From positions 20,227-84,226 of the forward strand of contig PYIY01000067.1 in assembly GCA_003635195.1 (NCBI GenBank): DNA of 64,000 bases, read 5' to 3'. The translations under genes and the position numbers were made by a program. Every line of letters begins with the position of its first letter. Position 1 is the stretch's first letter. This document shows, piece after piece, positions 16,713-26,067 of the stretch. This DNA comes from Candidatus Poribacteria bacterium. GTDB taxonomy: Bacteria > Poribacteria > WGA-4E > WGA-3G. The notes under the pieces were generated by a model. It was not told the DNA's origin, searched no databases, and was given only the letters and a program-made list of their open reading frames with translations.

Positions 16713-18197
16713 TCAAGCATCCGAAAGGGTCAGCATGATCGCGATATCCATTGGCAACTGGATACCGGTTTCCTGCTCAAAGATTGCAATGCTTTTATAC
16801 TTGTTATGAAACGAGGCAATGATATCCAACCCCTTGTTCTTAGCTATATTCAGATCGGCTTTGGCTCTATTCCATTCTTGTAGGTGTAACCGTGCCTCCC
16901 CTCGAATGTAGTAAGGTGGGACAAGTTCTGGGTTCAGTTTTATAGCCATATTACTGTCTTTAATTGCAGGTTTAATTTCGCCTTTTAACAAGTGAGCCTC
17001 ACCTCGGCCCATATAAGCTAGAGGATAGTCTGACTTCAAGCGGATTGCCTCGTTGAAGTTAGCAATAGCGTTTTCAGAATCACCTCTGCCGTGGTAAGCG
17101 GAGCCGAGGACACTATGGACTTCGGGCGACTTCAGACCCATTATTATTGATTTGTTAAAGTCAATAATAGCACTGTCAAAATCATTCGTGGATAAGCAAA
17201 CCTCACCTCGGGCACTATAAGCTATAGCATTGCCGGGCTCCAATGCAATTGCCTTCGTTAAATCATCAACAGCTTCGTTAAGTTCCCCTTTGGTCCTGTA
17301 AATTCTACTGCGATGGATATAGGCTACAGCAGACATGCGATTCAGTTCTATTGCCTTTGTAGCGTCAGCAACAGCATGGTCAAAATCGCCTTCGATCTGG
17401 GAAATGAAGCTGCGGGTACTATACGCCTCAGCAAATTGCGGCATCAGGTTTATTGCTTCAGTAAAGGATTTGATTGTTTGTTGGTATTTCTCATTTTTTT
17501 CTTTAGAGTTTCCGGTTTCATCTGCCTGCTCTTTATAGGTAACACCCTTAGCAAAATTCGCGCGGGCACTCCAGCGATTGTCCTGACTACTAACAAACCC
17601 ATGGAGGTCAGGATAGATGTTTTCAATGGAAATGTCGAATTCTCTTTTGAGATAATTTAACAAGGGCTGTTTAAGGGACTGTGGAATAACGATTTCCATG
17701 TCTGGTTCAATAAAGCCATCAGGAGGTTGGACGAATACGCTCTTCTGCACCCTGACGCGACTGGTCAGATCCAGATTCTGAGGTTCTCTAATCCAGTCCT
17801 TTATCGTCCCGGTTTTGTCTTGCAAGATGATCCTGCCATCTTCAAAGGGGAAAGATTCACTGGCGAAAAACAGGGCGATGCAATAGTCAGTCGTGAAGTC
17901 TATCAGGTTAGTTTTGCCGCCGAAGTGTTGAATTTCAGTTAGAATTTCAAATTCATCTGTTTTCTTGATGTGCCTTTTGGCAGCCTCCACTTCTTCTTTT
18001 TGAGCCTCCTCTACATTAAGGTGTAACATCTTGGCAGCCTCCAATTTCCGGTAGAGGGTTGAGGATACTTTCTCATAGTGTTTCGGTTCGCCTCGGTAGA
18101 TATAGCTGCCTGCGGCAGATGTTTTCGTTATCTTGCCGATTATTTCTAAAATCCTGTTTAATTCGGTTTGGGAATTAACTGGGTCTTGTCTGTTCAT
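16713..18197 (-). CDS. FRG-domain protein with C-terminal TPR repeats
   Basis: This is a 494-residue protein. The N-terminal half matches the FRG domain: YIYRGEPKHYEKVSSTLYRK, the central IQHFGGKTNLIDFTTDYCIALFFA and later RVRVQKSVFVQPPDGF. The C-terminal half contains about seven TPR units (for example AYSTRSFISQIEGDFDHAVADATKAIEL). I placed the start at 18197, where GGAG sits nine bases upstream; the frame remains open for 66 more codons without a ribosome site. FRG domains are of unclear function and are often found in accessory or defence-like loci. The gene is flanked by inverted REP-like copies, suggesting an inserted cargo gene. Confidence 0.82.
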   Translation of the reverse strand: MNRQDPVNSQTELNRILEIIGKITKTSAAGSYIYRGEPKHYEKVSSTLYRKLEAAKMLHLNVEEAQKEEVEAAKRHIKKTDEFEILTEIQHFGGKTNLIDFTTDYCIALFFASESFPFEDGRIILQDKTGTIKDWIREPQNLDLTSRVRVQKSVFVQPPDGFIEPDMEIVIPQSLKQPLLNYLKREFDISIENIYPDLHGFVSSQDNRWSARANFAKGVTYKEQADETGNSKEKNEKYQQTIKSFTEAINLMPQFAEAYSTRSFISQIEGDFDHAVADATKAIELNRMSAVAYIHRSRIYRTKGELNEAVDDLTKAIALEPGNAIAYSARGEVCLSTNDFDSAIIDFNKSIIMGLKSPEVHSVLGSAYHGRGDSENAIANFNEAIRLKSDYPLAYMGRGEAHLLKGEIKPAIKDSNMAIKLNPELVPPYYIRGEARLHLQEWNRAKADLNIAKNKGLDIIASFHNKYKSIAIFEQETGIQLPMDIAIMLTLSDA

Positions 18198-18431
18198 TAT
18201 GTTTTTCTCCATATCAATAAAGGACATCCGGTTCTCATCGGACGGAACAGCCTGCCTATCTGGATAACTCGCTGATGTTTTTAAGTACCGATTGGGCTTT
18301 AGCACGGGACATTTTTGTCCAAACTTTACCGTCAATAACTTTTTCGTTGAAAAGTGAACCCAATTTAAAGAGCAATTTAACAATGCTCTTCTCATGCTCA
18401 GATAGTGCTTGTCCTGTTAAATTTTGTGAAA

Positions 18432-18457
18432 GATCGTGAGCACAACTCGCTCCTACA
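18432..18457 (-). repeat. REP-like palindromic repeat, copy 2 (inverted)
   Basis: Read on the minus strand this is TGTAGGAGCGAG-TTGTG-CTCACGATC, matching copy 1 at 16523-16548 at 24 of 26 positions. It lies between the FRG-TPR gene and the metzincin gene. Confidence 0.7.
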
Positions 18458-18573
18458 GAAAATGTTGAAGTGCGTCAAGTTTTTTTTGGACAGTTGTGGG
18501 TCGTTGCCATGTAGGGTTATAGTTTTCGTATTGCGTAGTTACGCCATGAGCGTGTGTGCGTCCGTGAATGTTT

Positions 18574-21500
18574 TTATTTTGCTATTAACATCTTGCGCGT
18601 GGCAGTGAAATCACCTGCGGTCAGCGTATAGAAATACAGACCACTCGCCACAGGCTCACCGAACACGTTTTTACCATCCCAATACGCCGCACGACTACGG
18701 TTTTGGTACTTACCCGCAGATTGATGCTCAAACGTCAATGTCCGTACCAACTCACCGTTTATCGTATAGATATGCAGTGTAACATCCGCATCCTTCGCCA
18801 AGTGATACGGTATCCACGTCTCAGGATTGAATGGATTGGGGAAGTTTGGCAAAAGGGCAGTCTCTTTCGGTGTCAACATTATGAGGAGTTGTTGTAAAAA
18901 TAGAACACCGCGCTGTGATTTCATATCCGTGAGATCCAATTGCTGAGCAGCGGATAGCCACTGTTTGACCTCTGTAGCAGTGAACATTTCTAAGGCATAG
19001 GGATGTATAGAGGGTGCAGCACTTGTGCCTAGTGCACCAGCGACCAAGACGAGATCAGCGATGTTGACCACACCATCACTATTGACATCTGCAGCGTTTT
19101 GCCCTATCTGACCGAGATTTGAAGCAACCAACACCAAATCGGCGATGTTAACAGTTCCATCACCGTTCACATCGCCTATCAGTTTAGTGGGTTCGGTTAT
19201 TTGAGAATTTTCAACCTGAGGTGCAAACGTCTCACCTGTACTGTTGGACAAAAGGACATCAGATAACGTCAAAATGGATGCCTTCACTGCGATGATTTCA
19301 AAGGTGAGCGTAGCGAGGGTGCCGTCACTGTTGCTTTCGCCCGCAAGAGATGCTGCGTTGAGTTTCACAAGATTCCCTTCCAAAATCGGAGGGACAAAGA
19401 ATGCGCCATCGGACAGATAATCACCGTTACTACTTTCCACATAACGGAGGGCGGTATCGTCAAACTGCACGGTTGCTTGGTAACCTGCAACATTTTTGCC
19501 GTTAGTAATTTTTACGGACAATTTGAGCAGTTGACCAATATTAGGGGCCTGCACACTTATAGGCAAAAGACTCACCGTGGTGTTTCCCATTGCTGTAGGT
19601 GTGGTGGTCGTGGGTGTTGTAGTAACGGGTGGTTCGGTGGTAACACTGTGTGTGAGTGTGGGTTCCCCAAATACGAAGTGGTCGCATCCCGGGTCGCCGA
19701 GGTCATCAACTTTGAGTGTGAGCATCTCTGTGCCTTCGGGGATATCGAAAGTGATTTCAGAGTGTCTACCTTCTGAACCTTGTAAGACCCCGGAGTTATA
19801 GATTTCAGTGTCGTCTGCCATAAAGACAACAGTAAGTTTAGCGTAATTTCCACAAGGGTTTGGCATATCGAAATGTGCGTGAAAGTTTTCGTAGTCTTTG
19901 TTGGAAATATCCCAAACGATACGGCTATCGGCATGTGCGTAAAAGAAATGTGTCCAATCTTCGCCGCCGAAAGTATTAGTTGGGAATGATCCGTCAGGTG
20001 TTCTTGGCACTAAACCATCGGGTGTTTTCTCCCAGAGTTGTCCCCATGTTGCCCATTCGCCTCTGGAGTTTATAGGTGTAAGTGTGCTTGGGGTTTCATA
20101 AGTAAGTGTGAGTAGCGTTTTTGTATTATCTGTAGAAATTAATGTATTTGGGGGATCTTTACTTTCTAATGTCTGATCTGTAAGCGTAGGTTCGCCAAAA
20201 ACAAAATGATCGCATGAAGGGTCTCCAAGGTCATCAACCTTAATTGTGAGTGTTTTTGTCCCTTCAGGTATATTAAATTCTATTCTTGTGCCTCTACCGA
20301 TGTATAGTAGACCTGGATTATGGATTTCGGTATCATCAGCGAAAAAAGTAACTTCAATACTATTTCCGCAAGGGTTTGGCATGTGGAAATATGTTTGAAA
20401 ACTTTTGTAGTTTGCTTTGCTAATATCGTAGACGATACGGCTTGGTGCGTGTCCGTAAAAGAAGTGTGTCCAATCTTCGCCGTTGAATACTGATGCGGGG
20501 AATACACCGTTGGGTGTTCTTGGAACTAAGCCATCGGGTGTTTTCTCCCAGAGTTGTCCCCATGTTGTCCATTCGCCTCTGGGGTTTGTGGGTATTAGCG
20601 CGTCAGGTGAATCGTATGCGAGTGTCAGATAGGTTTCATTGCTATCAGTAGGCACCGGAGGGGTTGCGGTTATGATTGTCTCGGTGTTGTTTTCGGTTGC
20701 CTCGTGTATTAATCTGGCGTTGCCGATAACGAAGTGGTCGCATACACCGCTTTCACCTGTTGAAACCTCTATTGTGAGGGTCTCTGTGTTTTCAGGTATA
20801 CCGAAACTTATATGTGTGTTTCGGTCATTAGGTTTATTACCACTTTTCATACCGGAGTTATAGATTTTTGAATCATCGGCATAGGCGATAAACTCTATGG
20901 ATGCGGGTGGGTTGTTATCGGAACAGGGGTGTGCAAGGTAAAGCCATCCGTCAAATCGTGAGTTCCCTAATCTATTAATATCGTATTCGATGCGACTTCC
21001 GGCATGTGCGTAGAACCAGTTATCCCAGACATCACTGTACTGATGGGAGAGGTAGTAGGGCGGTTTCTGTGTGATCCGCCCGTCTGGTGTTTTTTCCCAG
21101 ATATGACCGAGCCATGAATCCCATTGTGCTTTACTATTTGTCGGCATAATTGAGTTGCCTGTCTGATAAGAAAGCGTGAGATAGGTCATGTTCTCTGTTG
21201 GTTCTGCCTGCTCTGTATTGAGTGCCCAATCTTGTGTATGCGTATTTCCGTTGTTATCTACGACGCGTACCCAGATATTATTGACTGGACTCAACTTTGC
21301 GCCTGCTGGCATTGTGAGCGTAACCTGTGTGCTGGAAGCGCCTTGAATCCGTTGGCATTCGATAATACCTGCGGGTTTATTCGGGAAGGCATGCTCAAAC
21401 TGCACTTGGAACAGCCCATCCAGATCAGAAACAGTAAACCGAAGTGTCCAATCCCCTGTTGTGGGGGGCTGTCTCCCGGAAACTATTTGGATTGTAGCAG

Positions 21501-22146
21501 GTTTATCTGCTTTAGGTGTCCTGCCATTATAGTAAGGCGAAACACTTAGGAATGCCGCTGCACATTCTGATAACTTGTTCCGCCCGTAGCCGTAAGACAT
21601 GATATAGGTATCGTCTCTGAAGTCGTGGAGCAAGTTGAAAGCGTGTCCGAGTTCATGGGCGATAAGGTCTATCCCACCTTCACCTTCAATACAATCGCCG
21701 TGTGCTGGTATGAGAACAGGTCCGCCTTGATAGCGTGCAATGCCACAGTTTCCATCAACGCGTTCATTGGAAAGGTCAACGAAGGTTACATAAATGTCGT
21801 TGCCTGTGTTGTTGAACTTGTTCTGTATCTCTGCTTCAACTTTATCAAGTGTTCCCTGAAGATAGTAGTTATCGCTGTGGTTTCCGATGATAGTATGCGT
21901 AATCACCTTGCCAATGCGATCGGTTTCGAGGCTAAAGGGGCGTTCAGCGTAGCCGTGTGCTTCCATTTGTGCTTTATAGAACGCTTGGACGGCTTTCATC
22001 TGCATGTCGATGGTGCTATGGATACGATTTTGGGGGACGCGGTCGTTGGGCACGAAATAAATGGTGCGCACTGCGGAGTTCGCAATGCCGGGCAAATAGA
22101 AAAGTAGTCCTATCAATATGGTTGTGATATATGGACGTTTGTGCAT
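18574..22146 (-). CDS. Secreted multidomain metzincin protease with cohesin, dockerin and FlgD-like C-terminal domain
   Basis: This 1190-residue exported protein starts at 22146, where GAAAGG lies six bases upstream. It has a signal peptide (1-25) and a catalytic domain with HELGHAFNLLHD (164-175) and a Met-turn IMSYG, the metzincin pattern. Three related modules of about 150 residues follow, each with WEKTPDG and ending CDHFVxGxxxLxxxx; these resemble NPCBM-type beta domains. Next are a Thr/Pro linker, a cohesin-like domain (ISVQAPNIGQLLKLSVKITN...), a dockerin pair (DVNGDGTVNIADLVLVAxN and DVNSDGVVNIADLVLVAGAL) and a terminal domain with PNPFNPETWIPYHL that resembles FlgD-like/type IX sorting tails. 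It probably degrades extracellular protein or glycoprotein. Confidence 0.88.
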   Translation of the reverse strand: MHKRPYITTILIGLLFYLPGIANSAVRTIYFVPNDRVPQNRIHSTIDMQMKAVQAFYKAQMEAHGYAERPFSLETDRIGKVITHTIIGNHSDNYYLQGTLDKVEAEIQNKFNNTGNDIYVTFVDLSNERVDGNCGIARYQGGPVLIPAHGDCIEGEGGIDLIAHELGHAFNLLHDFRDDTYIMSYGYGRNKLSECAAAFLSVSPYYNGRTPKADKPATIQIVSGRQPPTTGDWTLRFTVSDLDGLFQVQFEHAFPNKPAGIIECQRIQGASSTQVTLTMPAGAKLSPVNNIWVRVVDNNGNTHTQDWALNTEQAEPTENMTYLTLSYQTGNSIMPTNSKAQWDSWLGHIWEKTPDGRITQKPPYYLSHQYSDVWDNWFYAHAGSRIEYDINRLGNSRFDGWLYLAHPCSDNNPPASIEFIAYADDSKIYNSGMKSGNKPNDRNTHISFGIPENTETLTIEVSTGESGVCDHFVIGNARLIHEATENNTETIITATPPVPTDSNETYLTLAYDSPDALIPTNPRGEWTTWGQLWEKTPDGLVPRTPNGVFPASVFNGEDWTHFFYGHAPSRIVYDISKANYKSFQTYFHMPNPCGNSIEVTFFADDTEIHNPGLLYIGRGTRIEFNIPEGTKTLTIKVDDLGDPSCDHFVFGEPTLTDQTLESKDPPNTLISTDNTKTLLTLTYETPSTLTPINSRGEWATWGQLWEKTPDGLVPRTPDGSFPTNTFGGEDWTHFFYAHADSRIVWDISNKDYENFHAHFDMPNPCGNYAKLTVVFMADDTEIYNSGVLQGSEGRHSEITFDIPEGTEMLTLKVDDLGDPGCDHFVFGEPTLTHSVTTEPPVTTTPTTTTPTAMGNTTVSLLPISVQAPNIGQLLKLSVKITNGKNVAGYQATVQFDDTALRYVESSNGDYLSDGAFFVPPILEGNLVKLNAASLAGESNSDGTLATLTFEIIAVKASILTLSDVLLSNSTGETFAPQVENSQITEPTKLIGDVNGDGTVNIADLVLVASNLGQIGQNAADVNSDGVVNIADLVLVAGALGTSAAPSIHPYALEMFTATEVKQWLSAAQQLDLTDMKSQRGVLFLQQLLIMLTPKETALLPNFPNPFNPETWIPYHLAKDADVTLHIYTINGELVRTLTFEHQSAGKYQNRSRAAYWDGKNVFGEPVASGLYFYTLTAGDFTATRKMLIAK
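19650..21190 (-). repeat. Three tandem internal repeat units of about 520 bp
   Basis: The three beta modules of the metzincin are visible as direct repeats in the DNA: about 19650-20120, 20165-20635 and 20690-21190. The first two share long near-identical stretches (around 20005-20070 and 20525-20590), implying a recent duplication, while the third is more diverged. Confidence 0.7.
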
Positions 22147-22276
22147 TTTATACCTTTCTTGGTAATTTATTGAGGGTGTTTCATAAATCATTATTTTTTA
22201 TGCTACAACAGAGTCCATAGAGGCACACAACCTAAAAGGTTATGCTACAAGACTAAAGAAGGCCGTTGTTATTTTT

Positions 22277-22873
22277 CTAACTTGAAACTTTTGCCCATAA
22301 CTCCGCAGGGAGCGTCTCTTTAACGTTTGCAATTTGTGCTGAAGGCTGTGGCAGTTTCAAACTTTCAAAGATGTCCGACCAACGCTTCGGTTGCCCTTCT
22401 TCAACGTAAACGGGTATGAACCCTAAATTCAGATAAGTTTTAATGGCAGGCATACGAAAATCGTCGGTGTCGAGCATAGAACATTTGAATCCATTGTCAC
22501 GAAAGTAGGAGAGAACAGCGAGTGAGACCCATTTTCCGAGTTTGTGTCCGGTGTGTTCAGCGACAACGCCTACCATGTGGACGTATCCGACATCCTTTTC
22601 ATCTACAGATTGCCGCCAAGCACAAGCAGTTCCGACAGGTACCCCACGATGGGTTGCGAAGTAGAGACCGTCTGGAATAAAAACATCTCTGCCTGTAATC
22701 TCATTTTCCGTGTCCTGTGCGGTACGTTCTCTGCCACCGAACGAATCACTAATAATACGTGCCCAGTGCACCTCATCGCCTTTACAATAGGTACGCATAC
22801 CGTAGCCTGCCGGAAGCTCTAACGCCGGTAAATTTTCCAAATGGGGACGTACCATTCTAAGTTGTCGTGGCAT
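22277..22873 (-). CDS. GNAT-family N-acetyltransferase (paralogue 2)
   Basis: This 198-residue GNAT protein starts at ATG 22873 with AAGGAG upstream; the frame extends 25 codons further but lacks a ribosome site. It shares with the protein at 15887-16420 the blocks QLRMVR, RTAQDT, GTACAW, EHTGHKLGKW, LDTDDFR-PAIK-YLNLGF and PVYV, and looks about half identical overall. It carries an extra C-terminal extension of about 20 residues. The gene stands alone between the metzincin and aroK. Its substrate is unknown. Confidence 0.85.
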   Translation of the reverse strand: MPRQLRMVRPHLENLPALELPAGYGMRTYCKGDEVHWARIISDSFGGRERTAQDTENEITGRDVFIPDGLYFATHRGVPVGTACAWRQSVDEKDVGYVHMVGVVAEHTGHKLGKWVSLAVLSYFRDNGFKCSMLDTDDFRMPAIKTYLNLGFIPVYVEEGQPKRWSDIFESLKLPQPSAQIANVKETLPAELWAKVSS

Positions 22874-22953
22874 CTGTTTTCTCCTTTTTGGGTGCAATTG
22901 GCTTGCCCAGTTAGCCGTAATTATACCATACCTCAAAAATTCATGCAAAACCC

Positions 22954-22982
22954 TTTACAAGATTTCGTAAAAGCAGTATAAT
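22954..22982 (+). promoter_or_regulatory. Sigma-70-like promoter for aroK-aroB
   Basis: TTTACA (22954-22959) and TATAAT (22977-22982) are separated by 17 bases, close to the consensus. Transcription would start near 22989, giving a leader of about 100 bases before the aroK GTG. Confidence 0.75.
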
Positions 22983-23001
22983 AGTTATTAGTTGTTAGCA
23001 A

Positions 23002-23069
23002 GTGCCTTCCCAGTAACGGATGGAGATGCGATTTCAAATCACACCTCCCGGACTTAGGGCAATAGGCAC
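23002..23069 (+). promoter_or_regulatory. Potential structured 5' leader of aroK
   Basis: The leader can fold as nested stems: GTGCCT (23002-23007) with AGGCAC (23064-23069), CCC with GGG just inside, and GGAG (23022-23025) with CTCC (23045-23048), enclosing a small GATT/AATC hairpin. It ends 18 bases before the start codon. I do not recognise it as a known riboswitch class. Confidence 0.35.
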
Positions 23070-23087
23070 GGTAAAGGCGGAGAACAA

Positions 23088-23630
23088 GTGAAACGTCAGC
23101 GAAAAAGGAAGCCCAACATTGTGCTTGTCGGTTTTATGGGAACTGGGAAAACCTCTATAGGTAGACGGCTTTCTACGCAGCTCCGGATGCGCTATGTGGA
23201 TACTGACGACATCATTGAACGCGATAGCGGACGACGTATCAGTGAAATCTTTGAGGAAGATGGAGAGGCAGCTTTTCGAGAGCTGGAAAGTGAAGCGGTT
23301 CGTAAAGTGTCAAAACTGTATAACTACGTTATCTCTACGGGCGGCGGTGTTGTCCTGAAAGAAGCCAATATGGTAGAACTTAAACGGAACGGTATCGTTT
23401 TCTGCCTAACAGCCACTGCCGAGGAAATCTATCAGCGGGTTCGACACCAGTCACACCGCCCACTGCTCCAGACACCTGATCCGCTTACCAAGATTAAATC
23501 TATGCTGGAAGAACGACACCCATACTACATAAAAGCTGATTATATGGTGGAAACGACAGGACGCTCATTTGGAGAAGTCATGGCGTATATCAAACGGGTA
23601 TTTGCGAAAAGTATTAGGACTCCAAAATGA
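23088..23630 (+). CDS. aroK: Shikimate kinase
   Basis: This 180-residue P-loop kinase phosphorylates shikimate at O3 in chorismate synthesis. It has Walker A GFMGTGKTSIGRRL, the shikimate-binding DTDDIIERDSGRRI (Asp of DxD and Arg), FRELESEAV, the Walker-B-like STGGGVVL and the lid arginines HRPLL. The start is GTG, preceded by GGCGGAG. The stop overlaps the aroB start by four bases (ATGA), so the two pathway genes are translationally coupled behind one promoter. Confidence 0.95.
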   Translation: MKRQRKRKPNIVLVGFMGTGKTSIGRRLSTQLRMRYVDTDDIIERDSGRRISEIFEEDGEAAFRELESEAVRKVSKLYNYVISTGGGVVLKEANMVELKRNGIVFCLTATAEEIYQRVRHQSHRPLLQTPDPLTKIKSMLEERHPYYIKADYMVETTGRSFGEVMAYIKRVFAKSIRTPK

Positions 23631-24715
23631 TGAAAACCTTACGCGTGGAACTCGGAGAGAACAGTTATCCGATTGTTGTCGGCGGTGCGATTCTTAATCG
23701 GGTTGGTGAATTGCTTACGTCAGATGCTAAATCCAAAAAGGTGCTCATCGTTTCGGATGCGTTTGTTAAAGATCAGTATATGCATGTTGTCCACCAAAGC
23801 CTTGAGAAATATGGGTTTGATGTCCATACAATAGAAGTTCCCGTTGGTGAAGAGAGCAAATCGATCGCACAATTCTCCCGGATACAGGATAGTTTGGTTG
23901 CGCATCAATTGGACCGCGGTTCAACACTCATTGCGCTTGGTGGCGGTGTCATCGGGGATTTAGGTGGTTTTTCGGCGGCGGTATATATGCGCGGCATCTC
24001 TTACGTCCAGATGCCAACGACGCTACAGGCACAGGTTGATGCGAGTGTGGGCGGTAAGACAGCGATTAATCACCCGAAGGGCAAAAACCTTATCGGCGCG
24101 TTTCACCAACCAAAGTTGGTACTCATCGACGTAGACACCCTCAAAACCTTACCGCAACGTGATATTCGTTCAGGACTTATTGAAGTTATCAAGATGGGTG
24201 TTATCCGCGATGAACCACTATTTGAGATGGTTGAGGAGAGCTTAGAGGCTATCCTAAATTTAGAAGACACGGTGCTCATTGAGATGATCTCAAGTGCGTG
24301 CGTTAACAAAGCGGAAGTCGTCGCGAAAGATGAGAAAGAGAGCGGTTTGCGGATGGTGCTTAATTATGGACATACTTTCGGGCACGCGCTTGAAGCAGTG
24401 ACACATTACAACAGATACCGTCACGGTGAAGCGGTCTCTGTCGGTATGAATTGCGCGGCACAATTAGCGGTTAATTTGCGAATGTTCTCTGAAACCGATT
24501 TTCAACGGCAACGCATGCTCTTAAACCGTGCGAAGTTGCCGCTCATGTTCCCGCCTGACTTGACCCCAGAAGCGATCTGTGATGCGATGTATTTAGACAA
24601 AAAGACGCTTAGCGGCAAACTCCGCCTCATCTTGCCGACGCGTATTGGGGAGGTCGTCATCCGAAACGATGTGGACGATCAGCACGTTTTAGAAGCTATA
24701 TCGCAATGTTTTTGA
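23627..24715 (+). CDS. aroB: 3-dehydroquinate synthase
   Basis: This 362-residue NAD- and zinc-dependent enzyme converts DAHP to 3-dehydroquinate. It contains the NAD loop ALGGGVIGDLGGFSAAVYMRG, QVDASVGGKTAINHPKGKNLIGAFHQP, the metal ligand Glu in SGLIEVIKMG, and the zinc His in LNYGHTFGHALE and HGEAVSVGM. Length and motif order match the family. It forms a coupled pair with aroK. Confidence 0.96.
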   Translation: MMKTLRVELGENSYPIVVGGAILNRVGELLTSDAKSKKVLIVSDAFVKDQYMHVVHQSLEKYGFDVHTIEVPVGEESKSIAQFSRIQDSLVAHQLDRGSTLIALGGGVIGDLGGFSAAVYMRGISYVQMPTTLQAQVDASVGGKTAINHPKGKNLIGAFHQPKLVLIDVDTLKTLPQRDIRSGLIEVIKMGVIRDEPLFEMVEESLEAILNLEDTVLIEMISSACVNKAEVVAKDEKESGLRMVLNYGHTFGHALEAVTHYNRYRHGEAVSVGMNCAAQLAVNLRMFSETDFQRQRMLLNRAKLPLMFPPDLTPEAICDAMYLDKKTLSGKLRLILPTRIGEVVIRNDVDDQHVLEAISQCF

Positions 24716-24878
24716 GAATGGCTGTCAGCCATCGGCTATCAGCCAAGAGCCGCTTGTAAACGGTTAGTTATTTTTCTGAATCTCGGATTTTAGTTGTTGG
24801 TGGCAGTAATGAAATAGGCAACCGCCATAAGCATTTAACCGATAACTGACAAGCACAAACAAGGAAACATAATAACTC

Positions 24879-26024
24879 ATGATAAAAACAACGCAATGGA
24901 TAGTGGTCACTTTGGTTTTATGTCTAAGCATTAGCGTAGCATTTAGCCAGGGTCTCGCGCCTCCATCAAACGTCACGGTGGTAGATACGCCGAACGACGA
25001 TGGCTCCAGTATTACCATAATGTGGGACGCGGCAGCCGAAGATAGTGGTATCAGCGACTATCAAATCCTACGACAGATTGCAGATGGCGATCTTGAAGAA
25101 GTCGGTGAACTGCTGCCCGCTGGAACGACGACTTATGTCGATTCATCTATTGAAAAAGGGAGCCTTTATACCTACATTGTACGTGCTGTTTCTGCAACGG
25201 GGGCGACTGTAGACTCAGAGCAAACGGCTCCAGTTAAAGGGACAGGTGAATGGTTTCATACTGGAAAAGCCGCGTTATTTATCGTCATGCTCCTTTTTTC
25301 TGCGGCGATTGTTTGGAATATCTATGACGCTCGAAGTGGCAAAGAGATATTTGTCCGGCGCATTCCGGGCTTAGAAGCGGTCGATGAAGCGATCGGCAGA
25401 GCGACAGAGATGGGACGCTCCATTCTTTACGTTTTAGGATTAGGGAGTATCGGGAGAATTGCGACGATTGCTAGTATGACGATTCTGGGACAGGTTGCGC
25501 GCCGGACAGCGGATTATGAAACACCGCTGCGCGTGCCGTGCATTGATCCGATCGTACTAAACGTGGTCCGCGAGGTCGTGAAGACCTCTTATGTTGATGA
25601 GGGACATCCGGATGCTTATAATGAGGAAGATATTTTCTATCTTACTGGCAGCCAGTTTGCTTACGCTGCTGGGGTCGACGGTATGATGGTCCGTGAGAAG
25701 CCGGCTGCGATATTTCTACAAGGTTCTTTTGCGGCGGAGTCGCTCATCCTCGCTGAAACAGGAAATTCTATCGGTGCTATTCAGATCGCTGGAACAGATT
25801 CTGAACATCAACTTCCGTTCTTCATTGCTGCCTGTGATTATACGCTTATTGGCGAAGAGCTCTATGCGGCGACGGCATATCTCTCTAAGGATCCAATGTT
25901 CCTCGGCAGTCTTAAGGGACAAGATTGGGGCAAGGTGCTGATTTTGGGGATGATTGTGTTCGGTGTGGTCCTTGAAAGTTTTGGTATCAGCTGGATCACA
26001 GCACTCTTACAGCAGGTGAATTAG
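24879..26024 (+). CDS. Fibronectin type III + DUF6754 membrane protein
   Basis: This 381-residue protein has a signal peptide or signal anchor (1-23), a fibronectin type III domain (about 27-118, APPSNVTVVDTP...YTYIVRAVSATG), a transmembrane helix (about 128-148), a long cytoplasmic or membrane-associated domain I recognise as DUF6754 (about 150-355), and a C-terminal helix. The DUF6754 part has the memorable blocks YNEEDIFYLTGSQFAYAAGVDGMMVRE, AESLILAETGNSIGAIQIAGT, FIAACDYTLIGEELYAA and LGSLKGQDW. AAGGAA lies upstream of the start. It leads a four-gene plus-strand cluster of membrane proteins. The function is unknown. Confidence 0.8.
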   Translation: MIKTTQWIVVTLVLCLSISVAFSQGLAPPSNVTVVDTPNDDGSSITIMWDAAAEDSGISDYQILRQIADGDLEEVGELLPAGTTTYVDSSIEKGSLYTYIVRAVSATGATVDSEQTAPVKGTGEWFHTGKAALFIVMLLFSAAIVWNIYDARSGKEIFVRRIPGLEAVDEAIGRATEMGRSILYVLGLGSIGRIATIASMTILGQVARRTADYETPLRVPCIDPIVLNVVREVVKTSYVDEGHPDAYNEEDIFYLTGSQFAYAAGVDGMMVREKPAAIFLQGSFAAESLILAETGNSIGAIQIAGTDSEHQLPFFIAACDYTLIGEELYAATAYLSKDPMFLGSLKGQDWGKVLILGMIVFGVVLESFGISWITALLQQVN

Positions 26025-26067
26025 GAGGTTTCGGGCGCGGACTGCAAGCCCGTATTACACGATAATT

